In this document: positions 33,871-43,419 of the stretch, piece by piece
How the letters are laid out: each line of letters begins with the position of its first letter
Position numbering within the stretch: the stretch's first letter is position 1
DNA from: Flavobacteriaceae bacterium UBA3356
GTDB taxonomy: Bacteria; Bacteroidota; Bacteroidia; Flavobacteriales; Flavobacteriaceae
Direction: 5' to 3'
DNA: 64,000 bases
Assembly: GCA_002360635.1 (NCBI GenBank)
Contig: DEQW01000006.1
Location: 292,117 to 356,116 of the forward strand
Notes under the pieces: generated by a model
Database searches by the model: none
What the model saw: the letters and a program-made list of their open reading frames with translations, nothing else
What the model was told of the DNA's origin: nothing
Position numbers and translations under genes: made by a program

Positions 33871-35328
33871 TTATTTCTTCGGAATCCGTTTTAACGCTTC
33901 CAAAACAAACTTCCAGTATTTTTGTGCAGAAGAAATACTTGCTCGCTCATCTGGTGAGTGTGCCCCGCGAATGGTTGGCCCAAATGATATCATTTCCATT
34001 TCAGGGTAATTCTGACCCAAAATACCACATTCCAATCCAGCGTGGCACGCAGCAACTTCTGCGCGTTCGCCATTCATTTCTTCATATAAAGAATCCAATA
34101 ACTTTACGATGGAACTTTCCATATTCGGTGCCCAACCTGGGTATTCGCCAGAAAATTCTACTTTAAAGCCTGCCATTTCAAAAACAGCTTGCAACGTATT
34201 AGCCAAATCATCTTTTGAAGATTCTACCGAAGAGCGGGTTAAACACAACACTTCAATGTTTCCTTTTTCAACCGTGATTTTAGCAATGTTATTAGAAGTT
34301 TCAACTAAATCTTCAATCTCTGGACTCATTCTATACACACCATTATGTGCCGCGTAGATAGCTTGAATAAATTCTTTTTGAGAAGCACCATCCATCACCT
34401 TTTTTGATACTTCAGAATTTTTTTCCGTAGTAATTGATAATTCTGGCTCTAAGTTTTTATATTCTTCTTTTATTTTATTGGTTATCGTTTCAACTTCAGC
34501 TTTAAAGGCATCCATTTTATCTGAAGTAACAGCTACAACAGCGACACTTTCCCTAGGAATTGCATTACGCAAACTACCTCCGGCAACTGATGCTATATGA
34601 ATAAAATCCTGTGTGGTATATAAAACGCGGTTCATTAATTTATTGGAGTTGCCCAATCCTTTAATAATATCCATTCCACTGTGACCGCCACGTAATCCTT
34701 TTACAGTAATAGTAACCATTTCAGTATTGGAAGGTGCTTCTTTTTCAGAATACGTTTTAGTCGCTGTAATATCTACACCACCGGCACAGCCTACTCCTAT
34801 TTCATCATCCTCTTCAGTATCTAGGTTTAAAAGAATATCACCTTGTAATATCCCGCCTTTTAATCCTTTGGCACCCGTCATCCCTGTTTCTTCATCTATC
34901 GTGAATAAAGCCTCTAATGCAGGATGCTCAATAGTATTACTTTCTAAAATTGCCATAATCGTGGCAACTCCCAATCCATTATCGGCCCCAAGAGTTGTTC
35001 CTTTAGCACGAACCCAATCGCCGTCTACGTACATATCGATTCCCTGAGTATCAAAGTCAAACTCGGTATCGTTGTTTTTTTGATGTACCATATCTAAATG
35101 CGATTGCATAACGATTGGTTTTCTATCTTCCATTCCTTCAGTAGCAGGTTTACGGATAATCACATTCCCTACTTCATCTTCAATGGTTTCCAGATTTAAT
35201 TTTTTACCAAAATCTTTCATAAAAGCGATAACACGTTCCTCCTTTTTTGAAGGTCGCGGTACGGCGTTTAAATCGGCAAATTTGTTCCAAAGTTCTTTAG
35301 GTTCTAAGTCTCTTATTTCTTCGTTCAT
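33871..35328 (-). CDS. pepD: Aminoacyl-histidine dipeptidase (M20, PepD)
   Basis: 485 aa. Zinc dipeptidase acting on Xaa-His peptides such as carnosine. Motifs: RPSKKEERVIAF, the metal site PIVMQSHLDMVHQKN, GTTLGADNGLGVATIMAIL, FTIDEETGMTGAKGL and the C-terminal CHAGLECGILGQNYPEMEMISFGPTIRGAHSPDE. The lid domain lies at about 210-380. Length and all motifs match the M20C family. Cytoplasmic, no signal peptide. It is divergent from DUF3810. Confidence 0.95.
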   Translation of the reverse strand: MNEEIRDLEPKELWNKFADLNAVPRPSKKEERVIAFMKDFGKKLNLETIEDEVGNVIIRKPATEGMEDRKPIVMQSHLDMVHQKNNDTEFDFDTQGIDMYVDGDWVRAKGTTLGADNGLGVATIMAILESNTIEHPALEALFTIDEETGMTGAKGLKGGILQGDILLNLDTEEDDEIGVGCAGGVDITATKTYSEKEAPSNTEMVTITVKGLRGGHSGMDIIKGLGNSNKLMNRVLYTTQDFIHIASVAGGSLRNAIPRESVAVVAVTSDKMDAFKAEVETITNKIKEEYKNLEPELSITTEKNSEVSKKVMDGASQKEFIQAIYAAHNGVYRMSPEIEDLVETSNNIAKITVEKGNIEVLCLTRSSVESSKDDLANTLQAVFEMAGFKVEFSGEYPGWAPNMESSIVKLLDSLYEEMNGERAEVAACHAGLECGILGQNYPEMEMISFGPTIRGAHSPDERASISSAQKYWKFVLEALKRIPKK

Positions 35329-35405
35329 AGTAATTTCTGTGTTAAAAACGCAAAATTAAGGTTTTAGAGTCGTATTAAAAATTATGCGGTAACCAATTTA
35401 CTTTG

Positions 35406-35413
35406 TATGTTTG
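35406..35413 (+). promoter_or_regulatory. -7 box (TATGTTTG) of the DUF3810 gene
   Basis: An exact TAnnTTTG match ending four bases before ATG 35418, again pointing to a leaderless transcript. Confidence 0.55.
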
Positions 35414-35417
35414 AGGG

Positions 35418-36488
35418 ATGCGGCAAAAACGGACACAGCTTATTCTAACTCTCCTATTATTGGTTCAGATTTTTGCACTGCAACTACTGAAGTATTTCCC
35501 AGAATTTGTAGAAAAATATTACAGTTTAGGTATCTACCCTATTATTACAAAAACGTCTCGGTATCTGTTTGGTTGGGTGCCGTTTTCGGTCGGGGATTTG
35601 TTTTATGTACTAATTTCCGTTGTAGCCTTACGTTGGATTTACTTTAATTTTGAAAGACTTTGGAAACAACCGCTTAGTTTCTTCTTGGATATTACAGCAG
35701 CGGTTTCAATTGTTTATTTTATGTTTCACATGCTTTGGGGTTTTAACTATTATCGCTTACCAATACACAAATCCATTGGCATTGAAGCCGATTATACTAC
35801 GGAAGAACTTGTTGAAACCACCAAACGCTTAATTGCAAAATCGAACCAAATGCACAGGCAATTGGGGTATGCTGATAGTGTAAAAATTGATTTACCGTTT
35901 ACACAACAAGAAGTCTTTGATATTTCAGATAATGGGTACAAAAACTTGGAAGCACAATTTTCGAAATTAGAATATTCACCGAAAAGCATTAAAAAAAGCG
36001 GCTGGAGTTTAGGGTTGACCTATATGGGATACAGCGGTTATTTAAACCCATTTTCGGGCGAAGCACAGGTAAACAACCTTATTAAAACCTATAAGTTTCC
36101 AGTGGTAAGTTGTCATGAACAAGCCCACCAAATAGGCTATGCCGCTGAAAATGAAGCTAATTTTATTGCCACCTTGGCCACTTTAAACAGTGATGACAAG
36201 TTTATACAATATTCGGGGTATATTTTTGCTTTGCGTTACTGTGTTAACGAAATTGCCCGACGCGATATGGACACCTATAACAATCTGCTTACAACCATCA
36301 ATCCCGGAATTTTAGCCAGTTACAAGGAAATGCGTGATTTTTGGTCAAGCTACGAGAATCCGTTTGAGGTATTTTCGAAACATTTTTATAATTACTTTTT
36401 AAAGGCCAACAACCAATCGAAAGGCATAATGAGCTACAATTACATGGTTGCGTTGGTTGTAAATTATTTTGAAGACAAACCTTTTTAA
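35418..36488 (+). CDS. DUF3810 membrane protein with HExxH motif
   Basis: 356 aa. Membrane helices at about 8-25, 58-76 and 90-110, then a large domain of ~245 residues. It contains VVSCHEQAHQIGYAAENEANFIATLATL with a zincin-type HEQAH at 233-237 and two downstream acidic residues (E244, E246) as possible third ligands. DUF3810 is a Bacteroidota-rich family whose activity is not established; a membrane metallopeptidase is plausible. The C-terminal part (FEVFSKHFYNYFLKANNQSKGIMSYNYMVALVVNYF) is also conserved. Single-gene unit. Confidence 0.85.
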   Translation: MRQKRTQLILTLLLLVQIFALQLLKYFPEFVEKYYSLGIYPIITKTSRYLFGWVPFSVGDLFYVLISVVALRWIYFNFERLWKQPLSFFLDITAAVSIVYFMFHMLWGFNYYRLPIHKSIGIEADYTTEELVETTKRLIAKSNQMHRQLGYADSVKIDLPFTQQEVFDISDNGYKNLEAQFSKLEYSPKSIKKSGWSLGLTYMGYSGYLNPFSGEAQVNNLIKTYKFPVVSCHEQAHQIGYAAENEANFIATLATLNSDDKFIQYSGYIFALRYCVNEIARRDMDTYNNLLTTINPGILASYKEMRDFWSSYENPFEVFSKHFYNYFLKANNQSKGIMSYNYMVALVVNYFEDKPF

Positions 36489-36582
36489 AACTCTTAACGC
36501 TTTGTTAAAATTAAGTGTAAACTATCAAAATGTAACAAGTACATATATCTTTAGAAATCTAAAAAATTAAAAACAAGCATTA

Positions 36583-39546
36583 ATGAGAAAAATTACGTTC
36601 CTCCTCATTTGTTGTTTTTTTTCATCCTTTATTTTCGCTCAGGAATATTTCCCGAAAAATGATGGAGTAAAAGAACAAAACAACAACTACACAGCGTTTA
36701 CAAATGCAACCTTATTTGTAACCCCTTCTGAAAAAATTAAAAACGGAATCCTCCTTATCCAAGATGGAAAAGTAGTCGCTTCAGGAAAATCAATCGATAT
36801 TCCTGAAAACTCCATAATAATTGACTTAAAAGGGAAGCATATCTATCCTTCTTTTATAGATCCCTACACTAATTTTGGGGTCAAAGAGCCCAAAAAAGCG
36901 GAACGAAATGGCCGTTCTGCTCAGTACAAACCATCTAGGGAGGGTTTTTATTGGAACGACCACATTAAACCAGAACAAAACGCCATTGATGATTTTAAAT
37001 ATGATAAAAAACTGGCAAAAGAGTTGCGCAACCTTGGATTTGGTACAGTAAACACACTACAAATGGATGGTATTGCCCGAGGATCTGGGGTTTTGGTGAC
37101 TTTAAATGACGAGGAAGGCGATGCCAAACGAATTTTAGACGATGCCTTTGGACAGTATTTTTCTTTTGAGAAAAGTGTTGCAAGCCGTCAAAGTTATCCA
37201 ACTTCGTTAATGGGAGCAATGGCATTGCTACGCCAAATGCACCACGATGCCGATTGGTACAGCAAAGGAAATATTGCAACTAAAGACCGTTCGTTAGAAG
37301 CCTTTCTTGAAAACAAAAACAAAATTGCTTTTTTTGAAGCAGGTAGCAAAAGCAACAACCTACGCGCCGATAAAATTGGGGATGAATTTAATGCAAACTA
37401 CATTATAGTTGGCGGTGGAGATGAGTATGAAATGATTACTGAAACTAAAGCGACACAATCAAAATTTATCATTCCAATAAATTTTCCTGAAGCTTACGAT
37501 GTTAGCAATCCCTATGCAGCAAAATATATTTCTTTGGCCGATATGCGCGACTGGAATCAAGCACCTATGAACCCAAGAGTGCTTTCAGAAAATGGTGTAC
37601 AATTCGCATTGACAACCTACGAGTTGGAGAAACCAAAAGAATTTACGGAAAAACTTAAAAAAGCCTTTGAATATGGATTTGATAAAACAAAAGCATTAGC
37701 TTCACTAACAACGGTTCCAGCAGAGTTGTTAGGTAAAAGTGACCAAATAGGTTCACTTAAACCGGGCCGCTACGCTAATTTTTTAATCACTTCTGGCGAA
37801 ATTTTCGATGAAGAAACCACACTTTATGAAAACTGGGTTCAAGGAAATAAAAATGTAATCAATACAAAAGATCAAAAAGATATTCGTGGTAATTATAAAA
37901 TCACATCCGGCGGAAAAACCTACGATGTTGCCATTACCGGTGATGTTGCAAAGCCTAAGGCTAAAGTAAAAGCTGGTGAAATAGAATATCCTTCAAAAAT
38001 GGATTATTCTGAAAACTGGGTTACGCTTTCTTTTATGGATGAAAAAACAAATGAAGTCTTTAGAACTACTGGAATTGTCCCTAAACAGGGAGATGATTTC
38101 TCAGGAAAATTGGTAGCCCCAGATGGCAGCGAGTCAGATTTTACAGCGGTTAGACAAAAAGGGAGTGCTTCAAAAGAAGATTCAGAAAAGAAAAAAGACA
38201 AAACTGAAAAGCCAGAGATTGTACCAATTACCTACCCCAACATTGGATATGGTTATACAAACAAACCAAAACAGGAAGATGTACTGTTTAAAAATGCAAC
38301 GGTTTGGACCAGCGAAGATGCAGGTGTTCTCAAAAACACTGATGTTTTGGTAAAAGATGGTAAAATCGTTGAAATAGGGACAGATTTACGAGCGGGCGGA
38401 GCTAAAACCATAGATGCCACGGGCAAACACCTCACAGCGGGGATAATTGATGAACACTCACATATTGCAGCATTAGCTATTAATGAAGCTGGACAAAACT
38501 CTTCTGCCGAAGTAACCATAGAAGATGTTGTAGATCCAGAAGATATCGGTATTTATAGAAACCTTGCCGGGGGTGTTACTTCCATTCAGATTTTGCACGG
38601 TTCTGCCAATCCAATTGGTGGACGTTCGGCAATTATTAAAATGAAATGGGGTGAAAATGCAGATGGTCTTATCTACGACAATTCACCAAAGTTTATAAAA
38701 TTCGCTTTGGGGGAAAATGTAAAACAGTCTAACTGGCAAAGTTTTAACCGTTTTCCACAAACACGAATGGGCGTTGAGCAAGTATATACCAATTACTTTA
38801 ACCGTGCTAAGGAATACGACGCTAAAAAGAAAAGTGGACAAGCCGTTCGCTATGATGAAGAATTAGAGGTTTTAGCTGAAATTTTAAATGGTGAACGTTT
38901 TATTAGCTGTCATTCATACGTACAAAGTGAAATTAATATGCTGATGAAAGTTGCCGAAAAATTCGATTTCCGAATAAATACTTTTACCCACATTCTTGAA
39001 GGCTATAAAGTAGCCGACAAAATGAAAGAACACGGTGTAGGAGGTTCTACCTTTAGCGATTGGTGGGCTTATAAGTATGAGGTAAATGACGCCATTCCGT
39101 ACAATGCATCTATTATGAACAGCCAAGGAGTTACCGTAGCTATTAATAGTGACGATAGCGAAATGAGCCGTCGTTTAAATCAAGAGGCCGCCAAAAGTGT
39201 AAAGTATGGCGGTATGGGCGAAGAAGAAGCTTGGAACATGGTTACCATTAACCCTGCAAAACTACTTCACTTAGACGATCGAACTGGTAGTATTAAAGAA
39301 GGAAAGGATGCTGATTTGGTGTTGTGGAGCGACAATCCCCTCTCAGTATATGCAAAAGCAGAGAAAACATTGATTGAAGGTACTACCTATTTTGACCTTG
39401 AGAAAGACAAAGAAAAAAGAAATGCTATTAAAAAAGAACGCAATAAATTAGTAAAGATGATGCTGGCTGAAAAACAGAACGGTGGAAAAACTAAGCCACC
39501 AAAAGGAAAAGATAAACGCGAATTTCATTGTGAAACCATAAACTAA
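36583..39546 (+). CDS. Secreted double amidohydrolase-family protein
   Basis: 987 aa with signal peptide ending FIFAQ. Two amidohydrolase units are present. The first (about 40-440) has the composite beta-sandwich and GKHIYPSFIDPYTNFG at 84-99, where the usual H-x-H metal ligands are missing, so it looks catalytically dead. The second (about 570-960) keeps metal ligands: H625-S-H627 (GIIDEHSHIAAL), CHSYVQSE, FTHILEGYKVADKM and VAINSDDSEMSR. A Lys-rich linker (about 520-550) separates them. Substrate unknown; imidazolonepropionase/dihydroorotase-like enzymes share the fold. Six bp before a second, smaller homologue. Confidence 0.9.
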   Translation: MRKITFLLICCFFSSFIFAQEYFPKNDGVKEQNNNYTAFTNATLFVTPSEKIKNGILLIQDGKVVASGKSIDIPENSIIIDLKGKHIYPSFIDPYTNFGVKEPKKAERNGRSAQYKPSREGFYWNDHIKPEQNAIDDFKYDKKLAKELRNLGFGTVNTLQMDGIARGSGVLVTLNDEEGDAKRILDDAFGQYFSFEKSVASRQSYPTSLMGAMALLRQMHHDADWYSKGNIATKDRSLEAFLENKNKIAFFEAGSKSNNLRADKIGDEFNANYIIVGGGDEYEMITETKATQSKFIIPINFPEAYDVSNPYAAKYISLADMRDWNQAPMNPRVLSENGVQFALTTYELEKPKEFTEKLKKAFEYGFDKTKALASLTTVPAELLGKSDQIGSLKPGRYANFLITSGEIFDEETTLYENWVQGNKNVINTKDQKDIRGNYKITSGGKTYDVAITGDVAKPKAKVKAGEIEYPSKMDYSENWVTLSFMDEKTNEVFRTTGIVPKQGDDFSGKLVAPDGSESDFTAVRQKGSASKEDSEKKKDKTEKPEIVPITYPNIGYGYTNKPKQEDVLFKNATVWTSEDAGVLKNTDVLVKDGKIVEIGTDLRAGGAKTIDATGKHLTAGIIDEHSHIAALAINEAGQNSSAEVTIEDVVDPEDIGIYRNLAGGVTSIQILHGSANPIGGRSAIIKMKWGENADGLIYDNSPKFIKFALGENVKQSNWQSFNRFPQTRMGVEQVYTNYFNRAKEYDAKKKSGQAVRYDEELEVLAEILNGERFISCHSYVQSEINMLMKVAEKFDFRINTFTHILEGYKVADKMKEHGVGGSTFSDWWAYKYEVNDAIPYNASIMNSQGVTVAINSDDSEMSRRLNQEAAKSVKYGGMGEEEAWNMVTINPAKLLHLDDRTGSIKEGKDADLVLWSDNPLSVYAKAEKTLIEGTTYFDLEKDKEKRNAIKKERNKLVKMMLAEKQNGGKTKPPKGKDKREFHCETIN

Positions 39547-39552
39547 GCAACC

Positions 39553-40845
39553 ATGAACGTAATACATAAAATAGCCACTCTTGTTGTTGTGTTAGCCACA
39601 TCGGTAGGCTTTGCACAACAAACCCCGGCACCTAAACAAACACAGGCCATTACAATTAAAGGGGCAACCGCCCATATTGGTAATGGTTCTATTATTGAAA
39701 ACAGTACAATCGTTTTTGAAGACGGAAAAATAAGTGACATAGGCACTAATATAGCTTCAAAAGGAAAAGTAATTGACGCTTCAGGTAAGCATGTATATCC
39801 GGGTATCATCGCTCCCGTTTCCACTTTAGGGCTTGGAGAAATTGATGCCGTACGCCCTACAATTGATGACGATGAAATTGGCGAAATGATTCCGAATATC
39901 CTTAGTTTAATAGCCTATAATGCCGAAAGCAAGATAGTTGAAAGCATGCGCCCTAATGGCGTTCTTTTAGCGCAAGTTACACCACAAGGCGGACGTATTT
40001 CGGGAACTTCATCCATTGTGCATTTAGATGCTTGGAACTGGGAAGATGCAGCTGTTAAGACTGACGATGGCATCCACATGAATTGGCCAAACAGCTTTCG
40101 TCGAGGTCGCTGGTGGTTAGGAGAACCAAGAGGATACAAGCCTAACAAGGAGTATGCGAAAGATATTGATGATGTGAGTAATTTCCTTGTAAATGCCAAA
40201 GCCTATAAAAACACAAAAAAACAACCAATGAATGAAGCTTTTAAGGCAATGAAAGGATTGTTTGATGGTTCAAAGACTTTGTTTATCAATGCTGACGGGG
40301 AAAAAGAAATAATCGATGCCGTTACAACCGCTAAGGAGCAAGGTGTTAAAAACGTTGTTATTGTTGGCGGGTACGAAGCCCATAAAATCACCAATTTCTT
40401 AAAGAAAAATGATATTTCAGTACTTGTAAGACGCGTTCATACCACTCCAGAACGGGAAGATGACGATTACGATTTGCCTTACAGACTGCCTAAGTTATTA
40501 GCCGATGCCGGCGTTATGGTTGCCTTACAAGCAAATGGGCAAATGGAACGTATGAACACCCGTAACTTGGCATTTTACGCCGGGCACCTAGTGGGTCAAG
40601 GAATGGACAAAGAAAAAGCATTACAGTTAATTACTGGAAATACAGCAAAAATATTAGGCATCGACGATTCCTACGGAACATTGGAAAAAGGCAAAAGCGC
40701 TACATTGTTTATTTCAGAAGGCGATGCGCTGGATATGCGTACAAATATATTGACCCACGCTTTTATTGATGGGCGGAATGTTTCATTAGAAACTCACCAA
40801 ACCGAACTTTGGAAACGGTATATGGAGAAGTATGAAGGGGAATAA
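39553..40845 (+). CDS. Secreted amidohydrolase-family protein, apparently degenerate
   Basis: 430 aa, signal peptide ending SVGFAQ. It resembles the first half of its upstream neighbour: the sheet GATAHIGNGSIIENSTIVFEDGKISDIG, then GKHVYPGIIAPVSTLGLGEIDAVRP, where the H-x-H motif is replaced by APVSTLG (87-93). The C-terminal NTRNLAFYAGHLVGQGMDKEKALQLITGNTAKILGIDDSYGTLEKGKSATLFI is the normal end of the family. Loss of metal ligands suggests a binding or regulatory partner for the larger enzyme. The pair is probably one operon. Confidence 0.88.
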   Translation: MNVIHKIATLVVVLATSVGFAQQTPAPKQTQAITIKGATAHIGNGSIIENSTIVFEDGKISDIGTNIASKGKVIDASGKHVYPGIIAPVSTLGLGEIDAVRPTIDDDEIGEMIPNILSLIAYNAESKIVESMRPNGVLLAQVTPQGGRISGTSSIVHLDAWNWEDAAVKTDDGIHMNWPNSFRRGRWWLGEPRGYKPNKEYAKDIDDVSNFLVNAKAYKNTKKQPMNEAFKAMKGLFDGSKTLFINADGEKEIIDAVTTAKEQGVKNVVIVGGYEAHKITNFLKKNDISVLVRRVHTTPEREDDDYDLPYRLPKLLADAGVMVALQANGQMERMNTRNLAFYAGHLVGQGMDKEKALQLITGNTAKILGIDDSYGTLEKGKSATLFISEGDALDMRTNILTHAFIDGRNVSLETHQTELWKRYMEKYEGE

Positions 40846-40956
40846 ATAGATACAAGATCGCTTCGCTATTAGATTATAGAATATAGACTTTTCATGATAA
40901 TGAAAAATAGTAAGTAATTTAAAGTAAGAAGTCGGAAAACGATAAAAACATCTTTT

Positions 40957-41340
40957 TTGAAAGCTAACAGTAAAATTATTATTCTGACAATTTCAATCAT
41001 TGTTTTTCTTTTTTTAAGCGGAGTGGTTGTTTATAAATTTTATAAGGGAGTGAATAATTTAATACCGAATAAAAAAGCTTCTGAATTTTACCGAGAAGAC
41101 AACTATTCTGGAATCGTTTCAGCAAAATATATAGACAGTCTTCAACATAATTATAGAACAATTGTAGTTAAAAGAGGTAATAAAACACAAAAAGTTCTAT
41201 TTGATCATGAAAATGGAGGCTTTTTTGAGTTAGTTAAGGTTGGCGATTCTTTATTTAAAAAGAAAGACACTTTGGATATTAGGCTTAAAAGCAAAAGCTT
41301 GGATACAATAATTCGATTACAAATATATGATGGCAACTGA
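40957..41340 (+). CDS. Hypothetical single-pass membrane protein, TTG start
   Basis: 127 aa if it begins at TTG 40957 (read as MKANSKIIILTISIIVFLFLSGVVVYKFYKG). One N-terminal membrane helix (about 7-28), then ~95 residues with Lys/Asp-rich strands (YSGIVSAKYIDSLQHNYRTIVVKRGNKTQKVLFDHENGGFFELVKVGDSLFKKKDTLDIRLK) that look like a small beta-barrel domain common in Flavobacteriia hypotheticals. No ATG lies near the start. The region just upstream carries a CGCTTCGCT motif. Family unknown. Confidence 0.6.
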   Translation: MKANSKIIILTISIIVFLFLSGVVVYKFYKGVNNLIPNKKASEFYREDNYSGIVSAKYIDSLQHNYRTIVVKRGNKTQKVLFDHENGGFFELVKVGDSLFKKKDTLDIRLKSKSLDTIIRLQIYDGN

Positions 41341-41458
41341 GGTCTATACTCTATTATCCATATTCTATAGTCAAAAAAAGACCTTTTAGCCCAACTTTCC
41401 CTTACCAAACAATAATATCGTTCATAAAAAGTTATATTTTTACCGAAAACTATCGTTA

Positions 41459-43009
41459 ATGAAGTATGTTTATGGATTGGCAATACTTGCTTGCCTCGTT
41501 TTATGGAGTTCCTGCCGAAATGATTTTGAAAGTGTCCCTAGTACTGGAAACCTTGAGTTTTCAAGAGATACCGTCTATCTAGACACTGTTTTCACCAATA
41601 TCGGCTCTAGCACGTACAACCTAAAAGTGTATAACCGAAGTGATGAAGATGTAAGCATTCCAACTATACAATTAGCCAATGGCGAGACCTCTAACTATCG
41701 TCTAAATGTAGATGGAATCCCTGGAAAATCGTTTCAGGATATACAGGTATTGGCCAAGGACAGTATTTTTATCTTTATTGAAACAACGGCCGATATTGGG
41801 ACACTCCCAACCGATGAAACCAATTTTTTATATACAGACCAATTACAATTTGATACAGGTGGAAACCAACAAAATGTAGAGCTTGTTACTTTAATTCAAG
41901 ATGCCGTGTTTCTGTTTCCCGAACAATTGGGTGATGGCATAGTTGAAACACTAAACTTAGGCACCGACGGAGAAGGGAATGATATTTTAATTGAAGGCTT
42001 CTTTTTGGATGATAACGAACTGACCTTCACCAACGAAAAACCTTATGTTATTTATGGATACGCAGCTGTTCCACCACAAAAAACACTCAATGTAGAAGCT
42101 GGGGCACGTGTCCATTTTCACGCTAGTAGCGGAATTTTAGTGGCCAATACCGGCTCCATAAAAGCAAACGGCGAACCCAGTAACGACCCTGAATTATTAG
42201 AAAACGAAATTATTTTTGAAGGAGACCGTTTAGAGCCTGCTTTTGCCGATGTACCCGGACAATGGGGTGCCATTTGGATGACATCGGGAAGTACCGACAA
42301 CGAATTTAAACACACGACCATTAAAAACGGAACTGTGGGGCTTTTAATGGATGATAATGACGGAGATGAAACCTTAAGACTTGAAAATGTTCAGATTTAT
42401 AATAGTTCAAATTACGGGTTATTGGCACGAACCGGAAATGTGTACGGCGAAAACGTGGTTATAAACAACAGCGGACTTTCCTCACTATCAGCTTCACTTG
42501 GTGGAACGTATGAATTTAATCATTCATCATTTGCCAATTATTGGATTAATGGTTTCCGTAATTTCCCTGCTGTTTTAATTGACAATTTTTTTGAAACCGA
42601 TACCGGAACCACAGCTTTCGATCTTAATATTTCATTCAACAACTGTATTATCTTCGGAAATGAACAACGTGAAATCGCCCTACTGAAAGATGACGGAGCA
42701 CAGTTTACTTTCAATTTCAGTAACAGTTTGATACGTTTTGAAGACCCGAATGGCGAGTTCGAAGACAATCCATTGTACGACTTTAGCAACAATGCCCTAT
42801 ACACCAACTCTATATTTAACGAAGACCCAGTTTTTCAAAATACCGAAATGAACAATTTTAATATTGAAACCGGAACTTCAGCGGCTGATGGTATTGGGAA
42901 TACCGCTACCGCACAACAAGTGCCTGTAGATTTAAACGGAATCAATAGAAATACCCAAGCCCCTGATGCTGGTGCCTACGAAAGCACTGTTTTTCCTGAA
43001 GAAGAATAG
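41459..43009 (+). CDS. Lipoprotein with parallel beta-helix repeats
   Basis: 516 aa, lipoprotein signal ending WSSC (Cys19). After an Ig-like N-terminal region (LEFSRDTVYLDTVFTNIGSSTYNLKVYNRS, residues ~31-170), the chain enters a right-handed beta-helix with repeated strands (NEFKHTTIKNGTVGLLMDDNDGDETLRLENVQIYNSSNYGLLARTGNVYGENVVINNSG). The tail (QQVPVDLNGINRNTQAPDAGAYES) is the usual end of this Bacteroidota family of surface or periplasmic proteins. Sugar binding or structural roles are possible; no catalytic residues identified. Confidence 0.83.
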   Translation: MKYVYGLAILACLVLWSSCRNDFESVPSTGNLEFSRDTVYLDTVFTNIGSSTYNLKVYNRSDEDVSIPTIQLANGETSNYRLNVDGIPGKSFQDIQVLAKDSIFIFIETTADIGTLPTDETNFLYTDQLQFDTGGNQQNVELVTLIQDAVFLFPEQLGDGIVETLNLGTDGEGNDILIEGFFLDDNELTFTNEKPYVIYGYAAVPPQKTLNVEAGARVHFHASSGILVANTGSIKANGEPSNDPELLENEIIFEGDRLEPAFADVPGQWGAIWMTSGSTDNEFKHTTIKNGTVGLLMDDNDGDETLRLENVQIYNSSNYGLLARTGNVYGENVVINNSGLSSLSASLGGTYEFNHSSFANYWINGFRNFPAVLIDNFFETDTGTTAFDLNISFNNCIIFGNEQREIALLKDDGAQFTFNFSNSLIRFEDPNGEFEDNPLYDFSNNALYTNSIFNEDPVFQNTEMNNFNIETGTSAADGIGNTATAQQVPVDLNGINRNTQAPDAGAYESTVFPEEE

Positions 43010-43035
43010 TGAATAGTTAGTCAAATAATAAGTAT

Positions 43036-43067
43036 AAAAAAAAGCCGCTCAAAATTGAGCGGCTTTC
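43036..43067. terminator. Bidirectional terminator between the beta-helix lipoprotein and cspA-like gene
   Basis: AAAGCCGCTCAA (43041-43052) pairs perfectly with TTGAGCGGCTTT (43055-43066); A and T flanks suit both directions. Confidence 0.9.
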
Positions 43068-43090
43068 TGTTTTCTAAAAAATGAATTTAT

Positions 43091-43282
43091 TTATAGTACT
43101 CTTACGTTTACTGCGTTCAATCCTTTTTTTCCTTCTTTTAAGTCAAATTCTACTTCGTCTTCTTCGCGGATTTCATCGATTAGTCCTGTAACGTGTACGA
43201 AATGTTCTTTGTTTGTTCCTTCTTCAGTGATAAATCCAAATCCTTTTGATTCGTTGAAGAATTTTACTGTGCCTTTTTGCAT
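43091..43282 (-). CDS. Cold-shock domain protein
   Basis: 63 aa. Single OB-fold cold-shock domain with RNP1 KGFGFI (residues 13-18) and RNP2-like HFVHV (27-31, here EHFVHVTGL). The family binds single-stranded RNA and DNA and acts as an RNA chaperone. The acidic C-terminal half (EIREEDEVEFDLKEGKKGLNAVNVRVL) is typical of the short Bacteroidota form. A weak -7 box (TACATTCG, 43319-43312) lies 30 bases upstream. Confidence 0.94.
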   Translation of the reverse strand: MQKGTVKFFNESKGFGFITEEGTNKEHFVHVTGLIDEIREEDEVEFDLKEGKKGLNAVNVRVL

Positions 43283-43419
43283 TGTAATAAAAATAATTAA
43301 TTAATAAAGTGCGAATGTACTGCATTAAAAGTTATAAAAGCACATTTTAACAAATTATATTTCAATTAATTACGAATCGTGGCAGAATCAGACTTTTACG
43401 GGCAACGAAGTTTTTACAA

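Noticed and set aside
36995..37279. Antisense frame within the large amidohydrolase gene
   Set aside because: It lies wholly inside a well-supported gene on the other strand and shows no domain.
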